From: Allolobophora icterica
Taxonomy: Eukaryota; Annelida; Clitellata; Crassiclitellata; Lumbricidae
DNA length: 64,000 bases
NCBI GenBank assembly: GCA_963556255.1
Contig: OY744605.1
Coordinates: forward strand, 36,591,896-36,655,895
Reading direction: 5' to 3'
Part shown: in pieces, positions 23,291-34,883 of the stretch
Numbering within the stretch: position 1 is the first letter of the stretch
Layout: the number at the start of each line of letters is the position of its first letter
The notes under the pieces: model-generated
The model's database searches: none
What the model saw: only the letters and a program-made list of their open reading frames with translations
Told to the model about the DNA's origin: nothing
Made by a program: the position numbers and the translations under genes

Positions 23291-24558
23291 GAAGGAGCCT
23301 TCAACGAGACAGAGGTTGGCAGTTGATGTGATATATCAACTCAATACATTAAGCAGACTCTTATAAGAAGAGAAGCACAGCCAACTGCTTAACATGAGAT
23401 GAGACGATTATAAATTATAATCTCGACCGGAGTTGTTGATTGGAGTAAGCTAAGAACTGCTGGAGGTGACCTACGGTAGCATGACATCAGCGGAAGGAAT
23501 ATTTGGAAACCCAAGAAGGAGAGCCTAGTTCATGTCTGAGAGAAAACCTAGGAACCTATCCGCAAAAAAAGTGTGGCACTCGTTTTTGGCCGATAGGTTC
23601 CTAGGTTTTCTCTCTGACGAAACGCAACATCTTATTCACTGCCTACCATAGTTACTTTCGGAGGAGTAAAACTTTTACAGACGATACGATCGCTTATGGC
23701 AATTTGGCTACTGAGACATATTTCCGAACAGTACGACACCATGACCTCTAAATTTTAGATGAGCAGGTAAATGGGTTTTTTTGCCGATAGGTTCCTAGGT
23801 TTTCTCTCTGACGAAATGCAACATCTTATTCACTGCCTGTCCGCAGCTGCAGCTGAGTTGTACGAGAGTTGGGAAGGACGTACATCGACCCTCTTTCAGT
23901 TATTAGACTTAATGGAAAAGTTTCTGTACCGGATTTTGAAATAAAGTTCAGTTCAGTTGGACGACGAGCTCGGTAATTGTCTGCGCTGGATATGACCACA
24001 ATGGGGAGGCCAGAATGTTGGCCTTGAAGGTTGAAACACTAAGCAATTTCAAGGTCTGTAACTAATTAAAGAGTAGGCCCTATGTAGAAGACGGTTTATG
24101 ACGGAAGGAATCTTGGGCAGTGATGGCAGTATGATCAGACAAAACGACTCTGATGGAGATAGATTTCTGACAGCAGAAGATCTAGGCTGGCTTATAAAGA
24201 CATAACGTGTAGGCCTATATTATATGGACCAAGTTGTGAGTTGGAAAAGAAGATGTACTAGATGACATCAATGCCACTTTGATCAAGCATTATTCCGAGT
24301 GCTTATATACACATCTTGAAGTCACCTGTTGTAATAAGTTCAGAAGAAGAAGACGTTATAAATTCAAGGAGTGACTGGAATTTTTAAAAAATATCAAACA
24401 AATTAAACAGAGAAAGAATGACAGGCCCATTGGTAAAGTAAGGCATTGATTCCAGAGTTCAGGGTAAAGAAAAAGAATTAAAGTATCATAGCTTAAGAAC
24501 AGCGAGCAAGTTTTAGACGTGAATTATCAAGGGAAGCAACGCCGCCACCAAGTACATC

Positions 24559-24766
24559 CAGGGCCGGATTTAGTAGTCTTCCACCTATAGGCCCACGCTG
24601 ATTGCCGCCTCTTGCAAAAACTCAACATATAAATGAAATACAATTATCGATATGCTACCGTTATAATGCCTTCAAAATATTATTACTTATTTTAAAAATG
24701 GCGGCATATTATTGCTTATTTAAAAAAATTGAAGGGCGGCGTATATGCCGCCCCCAAGATATTGCC
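24559..24766 (+). mobile_element. hAT-type MITE, 3'-truncated copy
   Basis: It begins CAGGGCCGGATTTAG after AGTACATC. It is colinear with the complete copy at 34630-34883 but stops after GATATTGCC, where a deletion removed the right end and the following ~0.9 kb present in spacer B. Confidence 0.75.
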
Positions 24767-25943
24767 AAAGTACGGATTCGCTGCGAAGAATCAGCACAGA
24801 TTCTTCAGTTCTCTATAACTTCTAACGTCTCTCTTAATGTCTTCCTCAAAACTGAATCAGCTTAGCAATTTCATTTGACATAGCGTTGGGAAATTTCTAT
24901 GGAGATCCTTATCATCACCATCTCCGTTATCATTATCGTTAATTCCAATAGTATACTATAGACTCCCGCTGCGCCTTTCTACAGTAGTAGCACTGTAGCA
25001 GATTTATATTTCGTGAGTAATATCACTGAGTATGGTTTCGAATTATGACAATGAATGGTGTCTTTTTAATTAACTTATTTTAATTATAGAATTAAATATT
25101 TAAAATTTTAAATAACAAACAAGTCAATTGAATGGAACGAAATTGCTACCAAAGGGAGGGCGGCTATTTGTGATGTCCAATGTTAACTGTTCAAGCAATC
25201 TTTTACGCCAGCGTGCTTGCCGTTGTTTTGGAAAAGGTGCGCTGAATGATCGGGTTCCATATTGCCTATAGAGAACGGCTTCATAGTGCATTGTTACAGG
25301 CCTGCGAGGTAAAATTGCAACTTAGTCAGTAATGAAGTCTCGGAAATACTGACTCTGATGCATAAAAATGACCGATTTAGTGGGAGGGGTTGCACCTACC
25401 GGCGTTCGAAACGCTATGGCTGACATGCCCACGCGAGTGAACGCCTCTTGATCTAGCGAACATGATTAGACCTATACATAAACGTTGTCTAGGCAGTATA
25501 TCGACTCTGCTAATGTGCCATTAGCAGCGATATTTACAGGAGCCATTAAATCTCGTTCATAATGTCATCATGAAATGTTTCAGTTATCGATATTTTTCGT
25601 GCAGTAAAACAAACTATTCTGCTTTAATTTGAAGCTTATCGTTTACACTTCGTGTTCAATTTTCATCCTGCATGCTTACGGTCAGGTCATTCGTTAAGTA
25701 TCGATGTATGATTGCATGCATATAGACTATGTAGCATGCGGATGTATGTATGCATGCACGCATGTACGTATGCATGGGCTACTATGCCGTACAGTTCGAG
25801 CGATTACTTCAAAGTGACTTGAAAATTTAGTGTCAGATAAGTCAAAGAGTAGTTACAACCACTACGATAAGTATATGGGCAGTGTGAAATCGGAATATTA
25901 GAATAAAAATAACTATAAGCTTTAATTCTGAACAGCAGAAGTT

Positions 25944-28238
25944 ATGTCGAGAAAAATCCTGATTATTCCGTCGAGTGATTCAAAAGCTGCGGAGCAGTTG
26001 GAATGTGATGAAATAGTACCCAAAATGAAGGAATTGGAAATAATTTCCCAAGAGAAAGTACGCCGCGGAATAAGTTCGGAGGCAATAGCTGAAGCAAGCC
26101 AGTATTTTCAACTAAGTCCCTCATCAGAAGAGAACTCAAGTCGCCAACAGTCCGTTTCTGGATTCAACGAATTGCTGTTCTACAAACTCGTACAAGGAGG
26201 TAACGTTGCAGCAATAATGACAATATTTGATCAAATACAGAACGATCATCCAATTCTTTATCGCTGTCTCCTCGAGGGACGAAAACCGGAACACGAATTG
26301 ACAGGATGTGAAATTAAGCAATCGATATCTATTTCGAAAATAATCAACACGCTGATCTGTATATTTATAATTCTGCCGTTGTTTCTAATCGCAACACCAT
26401 TTATCTACGTGATACTTTATATTGGCAATGTAATGAGTATTGAATGTTATAAAGCCGAAAATATAAAACTTCCGCTGTTTTTCGCCACTCTTAGTAACAG
26501 CGTTTCAATGGTCGAAATGTTTAAAGATCGTTATCCAAATATCCTGAAAGCGACAGACGAATTCTCGAACAATATTTTTCATCTTATCGCTATTTTCTCT
26601 CAGAAGGACAACAAGGTCGCCCTTAGGTGTTTTCGAATGCTATTACAGACCTTCAAAATATCAGAAGTCAAGGATGTTCTACTAAACATGAGAAACGACT
26701 CTGGTTTGAACGGTTTGGAATATGCTGTTAAAGTCGGCTCACCTCTATATTTCACTGAAATTTTTGAGACGGAGGGAATTTTAAAAACAACGGTACTTGC
26801 CATCAGTAAAGGCGACATCTATGATGTCAGAAAATTGAAAGATAACAGCGAATCTGAACCAGTCATTTACCAACCAGACTCATCTGAAGCTTATTCTATC
26901 GCACAATATGATGTTTCAAGATACGAGAAAGGCGACGTGTTTGTCAATCAGAGTTTTCTTCTGACGTTGCTTTGTGGTCGCGAGTTAATGGACATGACAG
27001 AGAAAGAAGTTCAGAGCATCGACAACAATCTCTTACTGAAGAAATGGATGAATACAAAGATAAAGATGAACGTTTTACCGGTTTCAATCTTATATTTCTA
27101 CAATTTTCTTACATGGAACAGCATATGCTTTTCTTTGTACGCTGCTAACGAAGGCTATCCAAATTGGCTAAAAACGACGTACTGGGAAGCTTTTCTGAAA
27201 ACCAACGAGACAATACAGTTTGGAGATAATGAGGCAGAATGCAATCGCTCGACCTCCGTTTGTAAATTGAAAGAAGCTTGTGGATACGATGTGTTTTTGT
27301 CATTAACAAGACAACCAAATACTTCAGATTATCAAACGATTGTCAGTTTCGTCGACCTTTTATTCCTTCTGATATTTGATGTTTACTTAAAAATTATCTT
27401 TCTTGTTGTCCAATGTCTTCAGAGTGATCGACAACGTCTGCAGCCGTTACTTCGTCGAATCTTCACGAGGCGCATGCAAGTATCTTATGTCTCAACACAG
27501 CTCAACGTTACATCCAGCCTGTGCCTTTGTTTTGCATATTTTCTGTACTTAATGACTAGAGATATTTACCCAGTGGATAAGGAATCTGCCGACAGTATGT
27601 CTTTGTACGTGTCACTGTTGGACTGGAGTGTAGTGGCTGGAGTAGGTTTTCGTATCTTTAGTATACTTTATATGGGACGAATTTACAATGTCGGTAGTTA
27701 CTTTATAATTAGTATGTGGAAACTAAAGCGAACAATTTTTCAGTTCCTCGCTATGTACACTGTGATTGGATTTATGTTCGCTGTGTTGTTCACTTATGTG
27801 GCGTTTGATCCGAAATGTCCAGCTAAAAAGATTCCGCCTTTCACTACCTTTATTGGAAGTATTCAAGGTACTTTCCGGATGATGTTGGGTGATAACCTTT
27901 TGCCGAGCGAAATGAGCGATTGCCTCAGCGTTACGTATATCGTCTACGTTATTGTGGCCACTGTCATGATGTTGAGTTTATTCACAGGGATCTCTGGGTC
28001 AGTAGCTGACCGGGTTTTGTCTTCTAAACTGAAGGGACCTCTTCTTCTCATGGAAAAACTGGAAGAAAGTATCAATGCCGAGACGGCGCTCCTGCTGTCG
28101 ATGTTACCGTTTCGGAAGACCGTCCAGAAATGGCTTTTGATGCGTGAAAAACATGGAATGAAACTTATAACCGAAAACAATGAAGATGAACTTATAGTTA
28201 TTCTAGAAATGGAAATTCTTCGCCCAGAAAATTTGTAA
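25944..28238 (+). CDS. TRP-like cation channel, copy 2 (764 aa, intronless)
   Basis: Full-length ORF starting MSRKILIIPSS; the start is shared with copy 3. Residues 1-125 are cytosolic. Residues 132-165 are an extra hydrophobic stretch (IINTLICIFIILPLFLIA). Ankyrin-like helices lie at about 205-290. S1 is ~377-400, then an extracellular loop with Cys433, Cys440, Cys446 and glycosylation site NET. S2 is ~462-490, S3-S4 ~523-580, S5 ~598-622. The pore helix and filter lie in GSIQGTFRMMLGDN (638-651) and S6 at ~662-688. The C-terminus is short and charged. Known: TRP subunits assemble as tetrameric cation channels. Assignment rests on S1-S6 architecture and the MMLGD pore; TRPA/TRPV affinity is an inference. 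Spacers on both sides are duplicated. Confidence 0.8.
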   Translation: MSRKILIIPSSDSKAAEQLECDEIVPKMKELEIISQEKVRRGISSEAIAEASQYFQLSPSSEENSSRQQSVSGFNELLFYKLVQGGNVAAIMTIFDQIQNDHPILYRCLLEGRKPEHELTGCEIKQSISISKIINTLICIFIILPLFLIATPFIYVILYIGNVMSIECYKAENIKLPLFFATLSNSVSMVEMFKDRYPNILKATDEFSNNIFHLIAIFSQKDNKVALRCFRMLLQTFKISEVKDVLLNMRNDSGLNGLEYAVKVGSPLYFTEIFETEGILKTTVLAISKGDIYDVRKLKDNSESEPVIYQPDSSEAYSIAQYDVSRYEKGDVFVNQSFLLTLLCGRELMDMTEKEVQSIDNNLLLKKWMNTKIKMNVLPVSILYFYNFLTWNSICFSLYAANEGYPNWLKTTYWEAFLKTNETIQFGDNEAECNRSTSVCKLKEACGYDVFLSLTRQPNTSDYQTIVSFVDLLFLLIFDVYLKIIFLVVQCLQSDRQRLQPLLRRIFTRRMQVSYVSTQLNVTSSLCLCFAYFLYLMTRDIYPVDKESADSMSLYVSLLDWSVVAGVGFRIFSILYMGRIYNVGSYFIISMWKLKRTIFQFLAMYTVIGFMFAVLFTYVAFDPKCPAKKIPPFTTFIGSIQGTFRMMLGDNLLPSEMSDCLSVTYIVYVIVATVMMLSLFTGISGSVADRVLSSKLKGPLLLMEKLEESINAETALLLSMLPFRKTVQKWLLMREKHGMKLITENNEDELIVILEMEILRPENL

Positions 28239-28602
28239 ACCTGTTAACTTAAAATGTACTGCATAGATCAAGCTTTTTAAATATGTCCTGTAAGAAATGT
28301 TTTTGATCAATCGATTTACTCTGCCAACAAGTCATGGTTATAACATAAACTGTTAAGTTTTATTATTAGAGCATGTGCACCTTCTCTAGCAGCGTATTAT
28401 ACAAAGGTGGTAATTATTATTGCCTAAAATACTCAGAATTATCAACTACACTCTTCCTCAAACAACAAGGGTCTGAAGAGCGCCGTTAAGGAGCATGGGC
28501 GTTGGAGACTTCCTTTAGTAGGCGTCTGGAGCACTGACGGTTAAGAGTTGATCTCACTCTTGGCTCACAGGCTCACATAAATATTCATTTTGGCTTTGAA
28601 AT
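28239..28602. repeat. Copy 2 3' flank, homologous to copy 3 3' flank
   Basis: It matches 39364-39740 (for example TACTTAAAATGTACTGCATAGATCAA and CATTTTGGCTTTGAAATACAC). Homology stops exactly at AAATACAC, where the TRP tail relic begins. Confidence 0.8.
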
Positions 28603-28830
28603 ACACCGTCCAGAAATAGCTTTTGAAATAAGACCGTCCAGAAATGGCTTTCGATGCGTGAAAAACGTAGAACGAAACTCGTAAAACGAGACAACGAAAA
28701 TGAATTTAAAGTTATTCTAGAAATTGAGTGTCTTCGAAATTGATATTGCAAAGACTAACTAAAATTTAATCTCAACTATGTAAACATTGAGTTTTGTCTG
28801 GCTTAAAAAATTGTAAATTGGCTCTATATA
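28603..28830 (+). pseudogene. 3' tail of a lost TRP-like channel copy
   Basis: The sequence reads like the last ~40 codons and 3' UTR of copy 1: GTCCAGAAATGGCTTT, GCGTGAAAAACG, then ATTGAGTGTCTTCGAAATTG and the UTR word GCAAAGACTAACTAAA. It is closer to copy 1 than to adjacent copy 2. The GACCGTCCAGAAATGGC start is partly doubled (CCGTCCAGAAATAGC 30 bases upstream). No upstream coding sequence remains. Inference: the remnant of a fourth gene whose body was removed by unequal crossing-over or deletion. Confidence 0.85.
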
Positions 28831-28975
28831 TTTGAGATATCTCTAGTAGAGGAGTCACAAGTAGGTTCCTATTAACATTCATGTTCATTCATGGTTTATG
28901 TAAGAAATGTCTCCCTTGGCCAAGAGAAAAGACGTATAAAGAGAAATGCCGAAGATTTAAAGCACAATGCATTAT

Positions 28976-29180
28976 TAATTGTAATTGTAATTGAACATTT
29001 ATATAGCGCCACTCGAATCAGCGGCGCTCTCGACCCGCATCACTGCCAAAACCGGCAAAAAGAAAGGGTTTCAAGCGACTACGGAACTGAAGAGGAGAGA
29101 GGACAAGAAGCTCTTGGCGGAGGGACTGAGGAAGACTGTTCCAGGCTGAAGGACCTACATAAGCAAAGCTCCTGGATATT
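28976..29180 (-). mobile_element. LINE 3' end inserted in spacer B
   Basis: Absent at the matching place in spacer A (21440). The minus strand encodes YVGPSAWNSLPQSLR and LSPLQFRSRLKPFLF, the usual C-terminus of L2-like ORF2, and ends in an (AATTGT)n tail. It is flanked by ATTAA on both sides. Confidence 0.7.
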
Positions 29181-29903
29181 AAGGCGAGTACAGAACAGTA
29201 GCAGCAGTTTCCTTGAGCTAAATCATGAGACGCAGCCAAGAGATGAAGTGTTATCAATTTATTTTCCTTAGCCTCGGCATATGAGGGCCAACCAACCATC
29301 TCTCTCGTCACTATATATTGTAACATAATTGAGGTCGACAGACGACAGGCTGATCTGTCACCGACCGACTTCTAGTTCCAAAATCCTGCATGGATGACCT
29401 AACTTCTAGAATTCGTCTGCACGCATTAGGCTTCCGGGGCATAGCGAAAGACGAAGTCAACGACGTCGAACGTATCCAACTTAATCTATTGAAAGTTAGA
29501 AATACATTATTCTCACTTTCTTTATCTCTTTTTACGTGTATCCTCTGCGCCTTCGCCTCTCTGTCTGTTTTTTTACACACACAGGGGCTGCATTTTGCTA
29601 GGGATTGAGAAAGGAGAGGGTGCTGCTTACTAGGAAGGACAGGGTGCTGATTGGTAGGGACTGGCTGCTCGAGAACGGAGGAGGGAGAGGGTGCTTACTG
29701 CTTGGAACAGGAGAAGAGAAAGAATGCTGGTTTCTAGGGACTAGAGGAGGGTGCTGATTGTTAGGAACCGGAGGAAGGAAAGGATGCTGGTTTCTGTGGA
29801 CTGGAGGAGGGACAGGGTGTTGGTTGCTGTGGACCAAAGGAGGGAGAAAGTGATGTTTGGGAGAGGAAGATGGTGCTTGTCAGTACCGTCTCTATACTCC
29901 ATA

Positions 29904-31399
29904 CAGTGTTATTTAAGTTAACTAAAACTGAAAGTGACTTTAAGTTAACTGAAAAGTTCTAATTCAGTTAACTGAAACTAAAACTAAAACTGAAAAGTTC
30001 TGAAAACTGAAACTAAAACTAAACTGAAAAGTACAAAACTAAAACTAAAACTAAACTTGAAAGTTGAAAACTGAATTAATTTTTCTTGTGTGGCGCACAG
30101 ACCGAATGGTAGACATGTCTGCAACGGTTAGCGGCGCACATACTGATCGGCGCACATTTCTGAAAGCAATATCGCTTAAGTAAACATCCGTTTGAGTCCT
30201 TTCTCTGTCAGATTTCTCGTTGGCGGTAATAGACTAGGCCTGGAATCTCAAAATGACCTTGTTAGAAGGAAATCATGTAACAATTTGAATTTGCTTCTAG
30301 GTGTTTCTAGACTAATTTGACCCTGCTGAAAACGAAAAATCGCGGTTAGTAAGCTGGATTTTTAGCGGTTGAATGGTAAAACAAGATGGCGGCCAAAATG
30401 GTGGCCCGTATCTTCATTTGGCTATGAGTTTAAGTTATGTATGCGATGGAAACATGATGTTAGAATCTAAATTAACATTTTCCGAATCAAGGAATGTGAT
30501 GGAATTAAAGACACATATGTAGCACTGCCGCAAAAGAAAATGACGGACAAAATGGCGGCCAATGTCTTCAAATGGCTATTAAACAAAATGGCGGACAAAA
30601 TGGCGGCCGGTCTGGAGTAGTGTTTTCTTGGTCAAATACATTAAATTTTTATATCTTGTGATTGCAGTTGAACCATGTTATACATTACGTATGCAATATT
30701 TATGTTCATGACTTGACTGATATAGAATCCAGCTATTTCAAGCATTGTTGCAGTGAATGCAATTGCACATAGGCCTATGTGTACATGGCAAGTTCGCACT
30801 TCGACAGGAGCAGCGCTTGGTGCAACACTTATCAACTTTTCATGATTTACAGTAGACAAACTCTATACACGACTGTGGCACAGAATCATTTGTAGACCAC
30901 ACTGGTGCGTGAACACCTTCTTCATCACACTCCATCCTGATGAGGCTATTAGAGCCATTTTGGTCGCCATCTTGTTTTCCCATGCAACCGTTAAAACTCC
31001 AGCTAGCTAACCGCGATTTTCGTTTTCAGCAGGGTCAAATTAGTCTAGAAACACCTAGTAGCAAATTGTTATGATTTGCTTCTTACAGTCATTTCTAGAG
31101 ACTTTTTTAAATTCCAAGCCTGGACTATTAGCCTATTTTTCAAATGCAGTCAATCATCAATGATGTGATTTGACCATGAAAGCTAATCAAAATGAATGAA
31201 TGTCATTAATAAAAAATGAAATTCAGTTGCTTCTGTGGAATGCGCACAAAACTAATTGAAACTCGAAAGTTTTGAAAACTGAAACTAAAACTAAAACTGA
31301 AAAGATCTGAAAACTATAACTAAAACTAAACTGGAAAGTTTTAGCAAAACTAAAACTATAACTGAAACTGAAAAGTTAACTGAAACTTAAATAACACTG
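29904..31399. mobile_element. 1.5-kb hAT-type foldback element
   Basis: Outer ends are CAGTGTTATTTAAGTTAACT on the left and its near-inverse on the right, ending AAATAACACTG. The flanks are an exact 8-bp duplication ACTCCATA (29896-29903, 31400-31407). Both ends carry (ACTAAA)n-rich arrays. Further in, 30230-30400 and 30950-31140 are long inverted repeats (TTCTAGACTAATTTGACCC against GGGTCAAATTAGTCTAGAA). The centre has repeated AAAATGGCGGMC words and no transposase. Spacer A lacks it, so it inserted after the spacer duplication. Confidence 0.88.
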
Positions 31400-31636
31400 A
31401 CTCCATATATGAACTCACTGACTAGTAGCCGTAGCTGAGCTGTCAGGCGGACTATTGCGTATTTCTGAGTTGCTGTCAATAACGCAAGATATTTCCACAA
31501 TGTCTATCCCGATATCTGCAATGTTCTGCGTCTCGTACTATAGTATTTCTTAGAGAGTCACAATAGTCGCCTGAATGACTTCAAGCTCCAGCCTCTTTCA
31601 GTACAGAATAAACTTTAATCTTGATATAACATCCAG

Positions 31637-32610
31637 TTCTAACTTCTCAAAGCAAACATAAATTCATACTTTTTAACTATCTAAGAATCACTACTACAAT
31701 ATCTTGCGCAGTCAGCAACTCTTTTCTCACGTCACCAAACCAACTGACTGATAATAGCACATACAATATGTATACACGTTAGACACCACCTCATTGATAT
31801 AGGCTAATTTATGCAAATGTGAAACCTAGAAAAACAACGATTCCATCTTTGGCTCAAGTACTTCAAAAGATACAACCAGGCACTTCAGCTCCGCCCCTCT
31901 ACTTGCACAAAGTCTCTATTCAGCAGTTATTTGCATAATACAAGGTCAGCTACCAAAATAACCCTATCAATCGAACGCACTAAGAGCCTAAACATAAACT
32001 CTGCTCCGTCAGCACCAAACTGTAGGCCTACACAATGGGTTCAGAACTCTTAAAGAGGTATCTGATAGTGATGGTTGCGATAAAGTGTGAGAATTGCAGA
32101 AAAAAGACTTAGGGGTAGACTTTGATGAGTTTGATCCATGTGAAGTTGAATATTTTATATATTTTGCAAACTGAGAAAATTTTAAAATGCAATAGAAAAC
32201 TTAAACTCCTTAAAGTGATGACATCACCAAATTTATTACATGTAGTATACAATTCACATGGTCACAAATCTCACAATAAACCAGAGCATTACTTTATTAG
32301 CAACCCACAAAGTGAATTGTGAAGGAAAATGCTAAAACATATGCACAATATAATCACACTAACACAACTGAAGGGATTGGAAACCCACTAGGGTGTGCAA
32401 TGAAGACTTAACAGTGGGGTCCTAAGAAAGACTAGGGGGTTCAATGCCCAACCCCGACAATTCTCACCCTGTTGCTATAGGGACTAGAGGGCGGAGAGGA
32501 TATACAGTCACAGTATTCCCACTGACAGCGTGCAGTCAGTAGACCCTTCATGGATGAGTTCATTAAGGGACATAAGCTGAGCCGAAATCTTGAAAGAAAT
32601 TTTTATCCAG
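31637..32610. mobile_element. ~1-kb insertion of unknown class in spacer B
   Basis: Relative to spacer A (22340-22350) the sequence is interrupted between two copies of ATCCAG (31631-31636 and 32605-32610). The insert has no recognisable ORF and itself holds MITE family A at 32083-32471. The class is undetermined; a 6-bp duplication would fit several element types. Confidence 0.55.
32083..32471 (-). mobile_element. hAT-type MITE, family A, second copy
   Basis: Inverted copy of 7584-7976, with ends GTGTGAGAATTGCAG and CCGACAATTCTCACCCTG. Flanks TTGCGATA and TTGCTATA form an 8-bp duplication with one mismatch. Confidence 0.8.
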
Positions 32611-33229
32611 GCTGGATAATAGGCTGTTCCAAATCATCACAGACCTGCTGCATGCGGTATTGCAGTTAAGTCAATCTTCTGCGGAAGTTTTTCAGTCGTC
32701 CTAGTGCCATCGTCGCACACAAATCACGAGGTCATAGACTGCACTGATCAACCTTACTCCTCTACATTCAATACTAGCGAACAAATTCGCTCCGCTGAAT
32801 TTTTGTTCTGAACATCTGTTCATGGTATACAATTCCCTGAAAACACCTTTTACTAATTGACATAAGCTTTTCAGTATTTGTATCTGATTGAATTGCTACG
32901 TGTAGCCTAAGTAGCACCAAGTCCGCGTAAAGTCGTCGTCCTTTTCCATTAGGCCTAGTGCCATTAGCGCATCAATAATGCTTTATCGCTTAAGTAGTAA
33001 TTGATTTGACACAGTAAATAATAGTATAGAACTGATATTTCTCTGTCTATAGGCTGGCCCTATCGCCATCTAGCAGAGAGTTGTTTTATTCTAAACGTGT
33101 ATACAGTCTTCCTTAGGACGAATGTCTCTGTATCGTGAATAAGAGTAATTGTGCTAAATTACGCAGAACAACAAAACTATAAGTCAAAAGTCACAGAAAG
33201 ATCAAGTAAACCAAGGACAGTCACTTTTC

Positions 33230-33490
33230 CGTTGTCCATTTAACTGATCATGTGATTGTAAACGGGAAGTAGTGCAGTTTTAGTGTAATGGTAATTTTCG
33301 ATGAGCATACCAAAAATGAAGGTAGAGTTTGTGATGGAAGGTGACTAAGCCTACTCTAGCGGTTCCTAAATAATTTTAGGATTTTGGAGATGAAACCGAG
33401 AGCAGATATTGGGCGAAAGTTTGGTAAATCTTCCGAATAGAGATGTGCATTTTTAAAAAGAGTATAAACTATGGCATCAGCTCAACACAT
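33230..33490 (-). mobile_element. LINE reverse transcriptase relic in spacer B
   Basis: Sister of the relic at 23020-23290, more eroded by small deletions. Confidence 0.55.
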
Positions 33491-34629
33491 CAAGCAGTCT
33501 CTTAGAAGAGAAGCAGAGCCAACTGCTTATCATGAGATGAGACGATTAAATAATTTCGACCGGAGTTGTTGATTGGAGTAAGCTAAGAACTGATGGAAGG
33601 TATACCTAGTTTAGCATAAGACATCACCATAAGGAATGTTTGAAAACTCGAGCAAGTAGGCCTATAGGAGAGCCCAGATCATGTCTCAGCGAAATCCTAG
33701 GAACCTATATCGGCATAAGACGAGTGCCGTGTCTGACGCGATGCAACATCTTATTCACTGCCTACCATAGTTACTTCGGAGGAGATAAATTTTTTAGTGA
33801 CGATACGAGCGCTTATGATAATTTGACTGCTGAGATATATTTCCGAACAGTACAACACTGGCCTCTAAATTTTAGATGAGCAGGTGAATGAGAGCGTCTC
33901 CAATACCTTTCTAGCTGGCTGCACAGTCTCCTGGCAGCAGCTGCAGCTGAGTTGTACAAGAGTTGGGAAGGAGTGCATCGACCCTCTTAAACTTCTTAGA
34001 CTTAATGGAAAAGTTTCTGAACCGGATTTCAAATAAAGTTCAGTTCAATTGGATGACGAGCTCGGTAGCTGTCTGCGCTGGATATGACCACAATGGGGAG
34101 GCCAGAATGTTGGCTTGAAGATCTGTAACTAATAATAGAGTAGGCCCAACACTGCATGTGGAAGGCGGTTTATGACGGAAGGAATCTTGGGCAGTAATGG
34201 CAGTATGATCAGACAAAACGACTCTGAAGGAGATAGATTTCTGACAACAGAAAATCTAGGCAGGCTTATACAGACATAACGTATATATACTGTATATCTG
34301 GACCAAGTCGTGAGTTGGAAAAAGATGCACTAGATAAAATTAAATCCACTTTGATTAAGCATTGTTCCGAGTGCTTGTGTACATATTGAAGTCGCCTATT
34401 GTAATTAAGTTCAGAAGGAGAAGACATATTAGCAATTCAAGAAGTGACTGGAATTTTGTATAAAAAAAATCAGACAAGAGAAAGAACGACAGGCATATTG
34501 GTAAAAGTAAGGCACTGATTCCAGAGTTCAGGATAAAGAAAAAGAATCAATCTTAGCTTGAGAAAAGCGAGCATGTTTTAGGCGTGAATTATGAAGGAAA
34601 GCAATGCCGCCACCAAGTACATGTACATC

Positions 34630-34883
34630 CAGGACCGGATTTAGTAGTCTTCCGTCTATATAGGCCCCCCACTGATTGCCGCTCCTTACCCAAAACTCAA
34701 CATATAAATGAAATTACAATTATCGATATGCTACCGTATAATGCCTCCAAAAATATTATTGCCTATTAAAAAATGGCGGCATATTATTAATTATTGAAAA
34801 AAATTGCAGTGCGGGTATATGCAGCCCCAAGATATTGCCGCCATAGGTCAGGGCCTATTGGCAAATCCGGTCCTCCGGTCCTG
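34630..34883 (+). mobile_element. hAT-type MITE, complete copy
   Basis: Ends are CAGGACCGGATTTAG and CAAATCCGGTCCT followed by a partial repeat CCGGTCCTG. The right flank AGTACATC equals the left flank of the sister copy in spacer A. Here the left flank has gained six bases (AGTACATGTACATC). Confidence 0.8.

Larger units (their letters stand above)
21300..25943. repeat. Spacer A of the TRP-like cluster (duplicated)
   Basis: This block, upstream of copy 2, is colinear with 28830-37068 upstream of copy 3. Shared landmarks include CTCTAGTAGAGGAGTCACAA, ATAGCCGTAGCTGAGCTGTC, the LINE relic and the 5' UTR GAACAGCAGAAGTT. It also holds a GGAGGGAGAGGGTGCTGG minisatellite (about 21865-22105). No host gene is recognised in it. 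Confidence 0.8.
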
